Positions 42,954 to 49,987 of a DNA stretch of 49,987 bases are shown here, in pieces. Source of the DNA: Methanohalobium sp046546175 (lineage in GTDB: Archaea > Halobacteriota > Methanosarcinia > Methanosarcinales > Methanosarcinaceae). The translations under genes and the position numbers were made by a program. Where the stretch lies: positions 1 through 49,987 of the forward strand of contig NZ_JBKGYF010000001.1 of the NCBI RefSeq assembly GCF_046546175.1, given 5' to 3'. A model generated the notes under the pieces. The model saw only the letters and a list, made by a program, of their open reading frames with translations. It was not told where the DNA came from and did not search any database. Within the stretch, counting starts at the first letter, position 1. Each line of letters starts with the position of its first letter.

Positions 42954-44162
42954 TTATTGTTGGTTGATTTGGAGTAACATGTTTATGAAGTTGCTGGCAT
43001 CGACAGTGTTCAAACTTCCGTTTTCCATGGATATTTCATTGAATGAATCAACTTCATCTGGTTGGTTTATTGTTGTAGAATAAATTGCAAATGGCACCGG
43101 GTCGGATGTATGAGTTTTTAGTGAAATGGGAGTTGGATGGTCAGGAGTTACCAGAATGGTATAGTCTTCATTTGATTCATTATTCTGTACATATTCAAGA
43201 ATTTTACCCACAACCAAACTGTCAAAATCTTCAATTGCCTGTGTTTTTGCACTGATACTGCCCATATGTCCTGCTTCATCAGGAGCTTCAACATGTACGA
43301 TTACAATATCATGGTTTTTAAGCGAATCTATAGCATAGTTGGCTTTACCAGAATAGTTTGTATCCAGATAACCTGTCGCACCTGGTACATCTATCACATC
43401 AAGACCGGCATATGTACCTATCCCTTTTATAAGGTCAACAGCTGAAATTATGGATCCTGATAATCCATACAGTTTTTTAAAATGCGGGATTTTTGGTGCA
43501 TAACCCTGACCCCATAACCATATAGAATTGGCAGGAAGATTTTTATTGTTGACTCTGTTGATGTTAATCCTATGGTTTTTGAGGATATTGTATGATCTGT
43601 CGATTAAATCGCAAAGTAATTCAGAATCTTTACCTGATGGCATATAATGATGTTTATCCTTATTCATAATGTCATGTGGCGGTGTACAGTTAGCATTTGC
43701 TCCGATGTTATTCTTTGCAACCATGAGATGTTTGTAACTCATCCCAGGATAGAACTGGATATCCTTACTTCCAAGTTGCTGGTTAATCTCTTCAATCACA
43801 ACTCTTGCTTCATTGGTTGAAATATGCCCTGCGCTGTAGTCTTTTAAGGTATCGTCGTTGACTGTGACCAAATTGCATCTAAATGCTACATCGTTTTTAT
43901 CAAGGGATATACCCATACTTGCGGCTTCAAGAGGAGCTCTTCCGTTGTAGTATTTTCTTGTGTCATATCCGATAATGGACATATTGGCAACATCACTCCC
44001 GGGATGCATTTCGTCAGGAACAGTTTTTGCAAATCCAGTGATTCCGTATTTTGCGATAGAATCCATATTTGGAGTTCTGGCATTTTGCAGGACAGTTTCA
44101 TTGTTCAATTCTTTAATAGGATAATCTCCCATTCCGTCTCCTATAAGTACTATGTATTTCAT
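42954..44162 (-). CDS. apgM: Archaeal 2,3-bisphosphoglycerate-independent phosphoglycerate mutase
   Basis: Metal-dependent phosphoglycerate mutase of the archaeal/alkaline-phosphatase superfamily type, about 402 residues, interconverting 3- and 2-phosphoglycerate. The N-terminal metal motif is IVLIGDGMGDYPIKEL, with the nucleophile region HPGSDVANMSIIGYD (Ser in SDVANMS). IVHVEAPDEAGHMG and LVTPDHPTPISLKTHTSDPVP hold the distal metal ligands. ATG 44162 follows AAGGTGA; TTG 44165 just before it is less likely. Divergent from the S-layer-type gene. Confidence 0.93.
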   Translation of the reverse strand: MKYIVLIGDGMGDYPIKELNNETVLQNARTPNMDSIAKYGITGFAKTVPDEMHPGSDVANMSIIGYDTRKYYNGRAPLEAASMGISLDKNDVAFRCNLVTVNDDTLKDYSAGHISTNEARVVIEEINQQLGSKDIQFYPGMSYKHLMVAKNNIGANANCTPPHDIMNKDKHHYMPSGKDSELLCDLIDRSYNILKNHRININRVNNKNLPANSIWLWGQGYAPKIPHFKKLYGLSGSIISAVDLIKGIGTYAGLDVIDVPGATGYLDTNYSGKANYAIDSLKNHDIVIVHVEAPDEAGHMGSISAKTQAIEDFDSLVVGKILEYVQNNESNEDYTILVTPDHPTPISLKTHTSDPVPFAIYSTTINQPDEVDSFNEISMENGSLNTVDASNFINMLLQINQQ

Positions 44163-44267
44163 CAATTCACCTTGCAGAGCATAATATCTATAAATTAATT
44201 TATTAATGTTCTAAATATAAAAAGGACATTTAAATAATTCCAACCAATAATAGATGTTGATTTATCT

Positions 44268-45527
44268 ATGAGATATATATATTTTGCACTTATAATCCTG
44301 GTATTTTTTGGTCTGGTTACCACAGGATATGCACAGAAAACAGATGCGATGATACATTATTCTGAAGAATCTTTGGGTATAGGAGATACTTACTCACTGG
44401 AGCAGGGCTATTCTTTTAAAGTCCATGACTCCAATGGTGATACAGGCAACAGCTGGATAGAACTGTATTTAAACGGAAATAAAATCGATACCGATGACCA
44501 GTTCAGTAAAAAAAATGACCCTTTTGAATATGTAAAAACTGTGACAGAAAACGGGGATGAAGTAGACCATCTTATTCTCCGGATTACGCCTTTAGAGTTA
44601 ATTGAAAGTCCGAACAAAATCCTGGTGAAGTTCAAAATTGAACAATATATTGACCCTGAAATGGGTACAGATGACTACCTTCTAATTGACAGGTCAAAAT
44701 CTGTCAATAATATCAAACCACTGGAGCTTGAAAATGGATATACATTATATGCCAGTAAATTGATTCAGGATTCAGCAGTTTTAACATTAGAAAAAGACGG
44801 TTCAGTTGTCAAGGAAAAGAAAATAGATAAAGGTGATTTTTTCACCTACAACAGAGCTACCAGTAATGGAAAATCCACCATATTCCTGGCTGAACTGAGC
44901 GAGATATTTACAAGCAAAGACTATAACACAGCTTTCCTTGAACATGTCACTTTAAAAAAGGACAATATCTCGGATCCTGATTCAGGGCTCAATTCTAATA
45001 TAAATTTAAATATCAGGGTGAGGGATTTAAACAACAATGGACTCGATCAGGGTGATAAGGCAATTATTTCTTATACCCTTGAAAACAGTAATTTTTCAAA
45101 AGTGCAGGTAATGCTTGATGGAGACCAGATTGATATAAGGCGCGATGTGAATGCAGGTACATATGTCACTTTGACAGGCAATCTTACCGAAGGTGTCCAC
45201 AATACAACAGTTGTAGCAGTATATAATGACGGATCACAGGTGAAACAAACAACAGATTTTGTAGTTGGTTCTGCATCAGAAGAGTCCTCAATGGGCATGA
45301 ATCAATCTGATAATACATCAAAATCAGCGAATAACTTGAAAAAGCTTGCAGGGTCTGTAATTGACAGGATAACAAATAACAATACAGTAACTGAATCCAG
45401 TACAAATGTGAGTACTGATGTGTCAGGAATATCTGGAAATTCTGGTTTAGTTAGGGCACTGTCGGCTGTTATTACTATGATAGTATTTTCTATTCTGGCG
45501 TATTTTATCTTGAGTCTTTTACGTTAA
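44268..45527 (+). CDS. S-layer-domain surface protein, C-terminally anchored
   Basis: A 419-residue exported protein. The signal peptide (MRYIYFALIILVFFGLVTTG then YAQ) precedes two repeats like the Methanosarcina S-layer duplication domain: about 40-145 (YSLEQGYSFKVHDSNGDTGN) and 145-240 (LELENGYTLYASKLIQDSAV). An Ig-like domain follows (~250-335), then a Ser/Thr/Asn-rich stalk (~335-390, likely glycosylated) and a C-terminal membrane helix (AVITMIVFSILAYFILSLLR). It is probably a cell-envelope component on the outer face. AT-rich promoter TTTAAATAA lies ~30 nt before ATG. Confidence 0.8.
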   Translation: MRYIYFALIILVFFGLVTTGYAQKTDAMIHYSEESLGIGDTYSLEQGYSFKVHDSNGDTGNSWIELYLNGNKIDTDDQFSKKNDPFEYVKTVTENGDEVDHLILRITPLELIESPNKILVKFKIEQYIDPEMGTDDYLLIDRSKSVNNIKPLELENGYTLYASKLIQDSAVLTLEKDGSVVKEKKIDKGDFFTYNRATSNGKSTIFLAELSEIFTSKDYNTAFLEHVTLKKDNISDPDSGLNSNINLNIRVRDLNNNGLDQGDKAIISYTLENSNFSKVQVMLDGDQIDIRRDVNAGTYVTLTGNLTEGVHNTTVVAVYNDGSQVKQTTDFVVGSASEESSMGMNQSDNTSKSANNLKKLAGSVIDRITNNNTVTESSTNVSTDVSGISGNSGLVRALSAVITMIVFSILAYFILSLLR

Positions 45528-45650
45528 CATTGGTGAGCATGAATGGAAAAACTATTATAAACACAGGTTGATTGAGCTATCTATAATAAAGCAATAAGGA
45601 CCATATAATTAATTTTTATTAAATAACGAATTCGGTGATGGGATTAAATA

Positions 45651-47051
45651 ATGAGAATTGTGATGAAATTTGGTGGAACATCCATTGCAGACGGCAATAA
45701 TATACGCCACGTGGCAAAACTTTTGAAAAACTATTACAACTCCGGTTATGAAGTTGTTGCAGTAACATCTGCGTTGGGTAGTGTGACCGATGGATTGTTG
45801 ACAAATGCAATTGAAGTCTCAAAAAAAGGCAAGGTATCCCAGATTAAGGAGTTCATCTCTGATTTAACGCATAAACATTACAGTGCTGTTCATGAAGCTA
45901 TTGATGATGAAAATATTATCGATGAAACCATTCAGGCTATTGATTGCAGAGTTGATGAACTGGAAAAAGCACTTATTGGTATATGTTATCTGGGAGAACT
46001 CACACCACGTTCTATAGATTACATATCTTCCTATGGTGAGCGTCTGGCAGCTCCTATAGTATCAGGAGCAATCAGGTCGCTTGGCATTAAATCGAAAATG
46101 TTTACAGGAGGAGATGTAGGAATTGTAACTGATAATGAATACGGAAACGCCAGACCCCTTGAACAGAGTTATCGAAACGTTGGAGATACACTCAAACCAA
46201 TCCTTTCTGATACCATCCCAGTAGTAACAGGGTTTATTGCAGAGAACAGGGGAGGGGTAATAACAACCCTTGGAAGGGGTGGTTCTGATTTTACTGCTTC
46301 TATCATAGGTGCAGCCATTGGTGCGGATGAAATCTGGTTGTGGAAAGAGGTTCATGGAATAATGACCACTGACCCCAAAATTGTATTTGAAGCATGTTCG
46401 ATACCCCAGATATCCTATGCTGAAGCAATGGAACTTTCATATTTCGGGGCAAGGGTTTTACATCCCAGAACAATCGAGCCTGCTATCAGGAACGGTATAC
46501 CAGTACGTGTCAAAAACACCTTTGAACCGGATTTCCCTGGTACACTTGTTGTGTCCGAACAAAAACCAACAGAAGATGTAGTCAAGGCTGTCACTCTTAT
46601 TAAAAATGTGGCACTGGTCAATATATCTGGTGCAGGGATGGTAGGAACCATCGGGACAGCTGCCAGAGTCTTTAATTCACTTGCAAACGCAAATGTCAAC
46701 ATAATAATGATTAGCCAGGCATCTTCTGAATCCAATATGTCTATAGTGGTTGATGAAGACCATCTGGAAGCAGCGGTTGATGCTATCAATTCAGAATTTG
46801 ATAGAAATGTTATAAAAGATGTGACCTATGATGATGATATATGTGTGGTTGCAGTTGTAGGTGCAGGAATGGCAGGTATCCCGGGTGTTTCAGGTAGGGT
46901 TTTCAGTGCACTCGGGAGGGAGAAAATCAATGTAATTGCTATCAGTCAGGGTTCTTCCCAGCACAACATTTCTTTTGTGGTCAGTGAAAAGGAATCATTT
47001 GATGCTGTAAGAATTTTGCATAGAGATTTCAAACTGGAATCAAGTAAGTGA
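45651..47051 (+). CDS. lysC: Aspartate kinase
   Basis: Aspartate kinase, 466 residues, for the lysine/threonine/methionine branch and for aspartate-derived compatible solutes. The KFGGTS nucleotide-binding motif is at 6-11. VITTLGRGGSDFTASIIGAA and MTTDPKIVFEA follow in the kinase domain. Two C-terminal ACT domains (about 315-385 and 390-462; VNISGAGMVGTIGTAARVF and VAVVGAGMAGIPGVSGRVF) give feedback control. ATG follows GGTGATGG. It runs into purM with a 10-nt gap. Confidence 0.94.
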   Translation: MRIVMKFGGTSIADGNNIRHVAKLLKNYYNSGYEVVAVTSALGSVTDGLLTNAIEVSKKGKVSQIKEFISDLTHKHYSAVHEAIDDENIIDETIQAIDCRVDELEKALIGICYLGELTPRSIDYISSYGERLAAPIVSGAIRSLGIKSKMFTGGDVGIVTDNEYGNARPLEQSYRNVGDTLKPILSDTIPVVTGFIAENRGGVITTLGRGGSDFTASIIGAAIGADEIWLWKEVHGIMTTDPKIVFEACSIPQISYAEAMELSYFGARVLHPRTIEPAIRNGIPVRVKNTFEPDFPGTLVVSEQKPTEDVVKAVTLIKNVALVNISGAGMVGTIGTAARVFNSLANANVNIIMISQASSESNMSIVVDEDHLEAAVDAINSEFDRNVIKDVTYDDDICVVAVVGAGMAGIPGVSGRVFSALGREKINVIAISQGSSQHNISFVVSEKESFDAVRILHRDFKLESSK

Positions 47052-47061
47052 GGGAAATGAA

Positions 47062-48060
47062 TTGCGGAAACATATGACATACTCGGAATCAGGTGTTGAT
47101 ATTAAAAAGGAAGAAGCATCTATTAAGTCCATTACCAGTAAAATGAAATATAAACGAAAGGGTTTGGGTGCACCACTGAGTGATATTGGTCATTATTCCG
47201 GTCTCATTGATTTTGGAGAATATGCATTAGCATTGACAACTGATGGTGTGGGTACAAAGGTACTGATTGCCAATGAAATGCAAAGATGGAATACAGTTGG
47301 TATTGATTGTGTTGCAATGAATGTAAATGACTTGCTTGCTATTGGTGCTGAACCTCTTTCCTTTGTAGATTATCTTGCTGTTGAATCCTATAGTGAAGAG
47401 TTCGCTGAACAAATCGGTGAAGGTCTGGCAAAAGGTGTAGAACTGTCCAATATCTCAATAGTTGGAGGGGAAACGGCAACCTTGCCGGATATTGTCAAGG
47501 GTTTTGACCTTGCAGGTACATGCCTTGGAATGGTGGATAAAAACTCGATAATCACAGGGGACAATATCCGTCAGGGAGATGCGATTGTAGGAATTCCGAG
47601 TAACGGGATACACAGTAATGGGTATACACTGGCGAGAAAGGTCATTGAGAATTCAGGTTATTCCTATTCAGACCCCTGTCCTTACAACACTTCAGTTATA
47701 ATAGGTGATGAACTCCTGAAACCAACCCGAATTTATCTGGAAGTGCTGGATGTAATTAAAAAACTGGATGTACACGGTCTTGCTCATATCACTGGAAGCG
47801 GGCTTTTAAAACTTAACAGGATTACAGAGTTGGGGTTTGATTTTTATGACCCTCTTGATGTAAACGACATTTTTAAATTCCTGCAGGATGAAGGTAATAT
47901 TGAAGACCCGGAAATGTATAAAACCTTCAATATGGGTATGGGATTTGTTATAATACTTCCTGAGGAGCAGGCTGATGAGGCTGCCGAAATAGTTGGAGGT
48001 AAGGTAGTAGGCAGAATTGTTGAGAGCGGAATACGGGTTTCAGATATTGTAATTAAATAA
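47062..48060 (+). CDS. purM: Phosphoribosylformylglycinamidine cyclo-ligase (AIR synthetase)
   Basis: Purine biosynthesis enzyme closing the imidazole ring with ATP, 332 residues. It has MTYSESGVDIKKEEASIKSI, DGVGTKVLIANEM (ATP site), GIDCVAMNVNDLLAIGAEPL, VGGETATLPDIVKGFDLAG and LVHITGSG-like LAHITGSGLLKLNR. The TTG start at 47062 is supported by GAGGGAAA 4-11 nt upstream; ATG 47074 (MTYSESG) is an alternative. It is the second gene of lysC-purM-DUF1894. Confidence 0.94.
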   Translation: MRKHMTYSESGVDIKKEEASIKSITSKMKYKRKGLGAPLSDIGHYSGLIDFGEYALALTTDGVGTKVLIANEMQRWNTVGIDCVAMNVNDLLAIGAEPLSFVDYLAVESYSEEFAEQIGEGLAKGVELSNISIVGGETATLPDIVKGFDLAGTCLGMVDKNSIITGDNIRQGDAIVGIPSNGIHSNGYTLARKVIENSGYSYSDPCPYNTSVIIGDELLKPTRIYLEVLDVIKKLDVHGLAHITGSGLLKLNRITELGFDFYDPLDVNDIFKFLQDEGNIEDPEMYKTFNMGMGFVIILPEEQADEAAEIVGGKVVGRIVESGIRVSDIVIK

Positions 48061-48078
48061 AATGATTGGGTATCAAAT

Positions 48079-48372
48079 ATGACATGTATAAGTGACCTTC
48101 CCTATGAAATAGTTTTAAGTGGTGTAACGCCTAGAGAGAGTGAAAAATATATTAAAGAAAATTCAGATGAAGTATTCTATGTACCGGGTGGATATAAACT
48201 GCTTGGAGTGGTGTTAAGGGGTGGTTCTGAAATACCTGTAGGTGTTAAGGATTCTGATTTGATTTTTCAGTATGTTAAACCGTGTTCAGGATTATTTGTA
48301 TTGAGAATTAGAGATGAACCTGAAGAAGTAAAACGTCTGCGTTCAGATAAAAATGTGAAAACTAAAAAATAA
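48079..48372 (+). CDS. DUF1894-like small archaeal protein
   Basis: A 97-residue methanogen protein matching DUF1894 by pattern: LPYEIVLSGVTPRESEKYI, EVFYVPGGYKLLGVVLRGG, IPVGVKDSDLIFQYVKPCSG and LFVLRIRDE. The C-terminus is basic. Function unknown. It lies 18 nt after purM on the same strand and converges with the unknown gene at 48375. Confidence 0.65.
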   Translation: MTCISDLPYEIVLSGVTPRESEKYIKENSDEVFYVPGGYKLLGVVLRGGSEIPVGVKDSDLIFQYVKPCSGLFVLRIRDEPEEVKRLRSDKNVKTKK

Positions 48373-48374
48373 TA

Positions 48375-48941
48375 TCAGATTTGTGTTTTTTTACCAAAAC
48401 GCTTTATCCATCCAAGGAAGTTGCTGGATGGAAATTCATGGATTGTGGTAGCGATGATTAATCCGTTCTCGTATTCCATGGCAACCATTACAGGTTTTCC
48501 TTCATCGTTTTTATATAGTACCTGTCCGTCAGCTTCTGAAAAATATCCATCGCATTCGACCGAATAATCGGGATTTTCTATTATGGATTGTGCTTCATGT
48601 TCCCCTACTTTTTGAAGTGGAGCAGATTTATGGTCCTGGATATAGGTTAATTTCAAAGGTAGCCATTGGTATTGATATTCAGATACCATTGGACCGAATA
48701 CCGTGACAATCCCGCCGTTTTTCAGGAATTTTTCAAACGATTTTTTGTTTTGTTCAATACCTGATGTAATTGTTGTGTAAAGGGGATTGGCAAAACCTGT
48801 AGGTATTATTACTGATTTGCATGGTGGCAGGAATGGTGTACCCAGTGATGATGATAAAACTCGTTTACAGTTGAGGTCGTTTTCCTGGAACAGTTTTTCA
48901 AACAATGTTTTCGTGTCCCATAAAAGCATAACATCTGTCAT
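48375..48941 (-). CDS. Conserved methanogen protein, possible GATase-like fold
   Basis: A 188-residue protein I cannot assign firmly. SVIIPTGFANPLYT, FEKFLKNGGIVTVFGPMVSE and GLIIATTIHEFPSSNFLGWI resemble the strand-loop-helix pattern of class I glutamine amidotransferase-like or ThuA-type folds, in which a loop residue follows a hydrophobic strand. No catalytic Cys-His-Glu triad is evident. It is 63 nt downstream of mtrH on the same strand and may be read from the mtr transcript. Confidence 0.55.
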   Translation of the reverse strand: MTDVMLLWDTKTLFEKLFQENDLNCKRVLSSSLGTPFLPPCKSVIIPTGFANPLYTTITSGIEQNKKSFEKFLKNGGIVTVFGPMVSEYQYQWLPLKLTYIQDHKSAPLQKVGEHEAQSIIENPDYSVECDGYFSEADGQVLYKNDEGKPVMVAMEYENGLIIATTIHEFPSSNFLGWIKRFGKKTQI

Positions 48942-49004
48942 AAAATGATGATATGTTCTGGACTTATATATTATTTGTCTGAAAAAAGAAAAAGAAACTG
49001 GTGT

Positions 49005-49943
49005 TTATACCAGTTTGTACAATGGATGTTCATCCATTGCAAGCTCTACACCAAGTTCTTTGGCGTTTTCACCGAGTATTATGTCAACCATTGCGGTTGC
49101 AGGGAATACAGTTTTTGCATTTTCGATGGGACCATACAGCTGGAAATTGGATCCAAGTGTTTGTGCAACAAGGTTTGTGCCAATATCGGCAGGCATGTAG
49201 GCTTCACGGTGTTCTTTTTTGAACTGTTTCATCCAGTCCCATGCAGATGCCATATTGTGGTATCCACCACCTGCAGGAAGTCCGAAATGACCTTTTATAG
49301 TGGTAACGCCTCTCATTGAAGCACCAGCACCAGCACCAAGTGGAGTTGCTGCCACATCAACCAGTGGTTTGGTGATACCGCTTTCTTTTGCAATGTCAAG
49401 TAATCCTTTTTCAATACCTCCTCCGCCTTCTTCAAGTATATCGATTTTACCTTTCACGGAGGGGTCGGTTGCATTGAATGCAAGCACGATTGAAGCTTCC
49501 ATATCACTCTGGCTGACAGCTTCAATTTCGTCTTCATGGATACTTGCGTTAATAGAGTTGTGAATGGCTCGGTCTGCAACTCCAATCTCAGTTACATATC
49601 TTGCAGCTTCAGCACGTACACTTCCATCTGATGAATCAATTAAAAATGGTGTGCTGTCATCGATTTCCACAAACCAGTCTATGTACTTCCTGATGGCTTC
49701 CTTAGTTTCACCAACAATCTGGTTTACATAGGGGTTGCCGGTGATATCGCCCATTTCTTCCTGGGTTTTCCAGAGATCTTCGGCGGCTTCTCTGTCAAAT
49801 TCTCCTTTATCTTCATCAGTTACGATTTTATGCCTGTTGTAAAACATTGTACCTACAAGAACAGTAGGATATTCACCGGGTTGTCCTCCAAAATGGACGT
49901 CTCCTACCTTGAATACTTGTTGCTTTTTATCAAATCTAAACAT
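49005..49943 (-). CDS. mtrH: Tetrahydromethanopterin S-methyltransferase subunit H
   Basis: The methyltransferase subunit of the Na+-pumping Mtr complex, 312 residues; it transfers the methyl group from methyl-H4MPT to the corrinoid of MtrA. It has MFRFDKKQQVFKVGDVHFGG, PTVLVGTMFYNRHKIV, DSSDGSVRAEAARYVTEIG, LDIAKESGITKPLVDVAATP and GVTTIKGHFGLPAGGGYHN. Start ATG 49943 follows GAGGTG. It is the last gene of the usual mtrEDCBAFGH operon, and the end of mtrG lies just upstream. Confidence 0.96.
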   Translation of the reverse strand: MFRFDKKQQVFKVGDVHFGGQPGEYPTVLVGTMFYNRHKIVTDEDKGEFDREAAEDLWKTQEEMGDITGNPYVNQIVGETKEAIRKYIDWFVEIDDSTPFLIDSSDGSVRAEAARYVTEIGVADRAIHNSINASIHEDEIEAVSQSDMEASIVLAFNATDPSVKGKIDILEEGGGGIEKGLLDIAKESGITKPLVDVAATPLGAGAGASMRGVTTIKGHFGLPAGGGYHNMASAWDWMKQFKKEHREAYMPADIGTNLVAQTLGSNFQLYGPIENAKTVFPATAMVDIILGENAKELGVELAMDEHPLYKLV

Positions 49944-49958
49944 TTAAACACCTCTTTA

Positions 49959-49987
49959 TCAGAACATTGATGATACTGAAATGTATA
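49959..49987 (-). CDS. mtrG: MtrG, C-terminal end (partial)
   Basis: The last codons read YISVSSMF and TGA at 49961-49959, like the C-terminal YTVVSSMF-type end of Methanosarcina MtrG, and mtrH starts 15 nt downstream as expected in the mtr operon. The rest of the gene lies beyond the window edge. Confidence 0.7.

Noticed and set aside
1..49987. CRISPR arrays, insertion sequences, integrases, rRNA or phage genes
   Set aside because: No regularly spaced repeats, transposase motifs, terminal inverted repeats or rRNA sequence were seen on either strand.

Overview
The window looks like the chromosome of a halophilic, methylotrophic methanogen of the Methanosarcinaceae. The evidence is the terminal mtrH and the tail of mtrG (methyl-H4MPT:CoM methyltransferase), cofE for coenzyme F420, archaeal SecD/SecF, an RFC small subunit, archaease-RtcB, NrpR, S-layer-type and PGF-CTERM surface proteins, AT-rich TATA promoters and a glucosyl/mannosyl-phosphoglycerate phosphatase typical of salt adaptation. 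A Methanohalobium-like organism fits best, but that name is inference. All 54 gene ends I checked use TAA or TGA and none uses TAG, as expected of a genome that decodes TAG as pyrrolysine.

Layout. 0.1-5.4 kb: a small membrane protein, a DUF99 protein with no ordinary start codon, glmM, a GNAT, a decayed PGF-pre-PGF/PGF-CTERM surface protein, a DUF166/DUF5830 Cys-rich pair and a nucleoside deoxyribosyltransferase-like protein. 5.5-10.8 kb: an orphan dihydrolipoamide-dehydrogenase-like flavoprotein, a gene-poor stretch with a permease remnant and hairpins, a HyuA-type hydantoinase, and a DegT-family protein lacking the PLP lysine. 10.9-14.4 kb: a minus-strand group with a GH15-like glycosidase, an unknown protein, a GpgP/MpgP phosphatase and an MscS channel, which reads as an osmolyte module. 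14.6-18.8 kb: tRNA-Thr(UGU), class II aldolase, archaetidylinositol-phosphate synthase, archease, RtcB and a stand-alone TGT-C2/PUA protein. 18.9-21.9 kb: a bactofilin-like protein, a membrane-anchored ArsR-type regulator, and a secreted DUF4139 protein whose signal peptide is separated from the mature protein by one in-frame amber codon.

22.1-30.8 kb: argD-hisC-RNase H-like-uvrC run as one unit, then cupin-type pgi, an HTH-less NrpR interrupted by a TAA, and a RecJ-like/PD-(D/E)XK nuclease pair. 31-37 kb: small membrane protein, YjbQ, DUF1699, a polytopic membrane protein, a MinD-like ATPase with a winged-helix partner, elp3 and a variant RFC small subunit. 37-41.4 kb: secF-secD, dCMP deaminase, cofE and, in the intergenic gap, a well-formed C/D box guide RNA. 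41.4-44.2 kb: three tandem Hsp20 genes and apgM. 44.3-49.99 kb: S-layer-type protein, lysC-purM-DUF1894, an unknown protein and mtrH with the end of mtrG.

Most genes are housekeeping. The unusual content is sequence-level: the amber codon, the stop-interrupted NrpR, the lysine-less DegT protein, the ATT start, two surface/permease relics and the guide RNA. I saw no CRISPR array, insertion sequence, rRNA or prophage.
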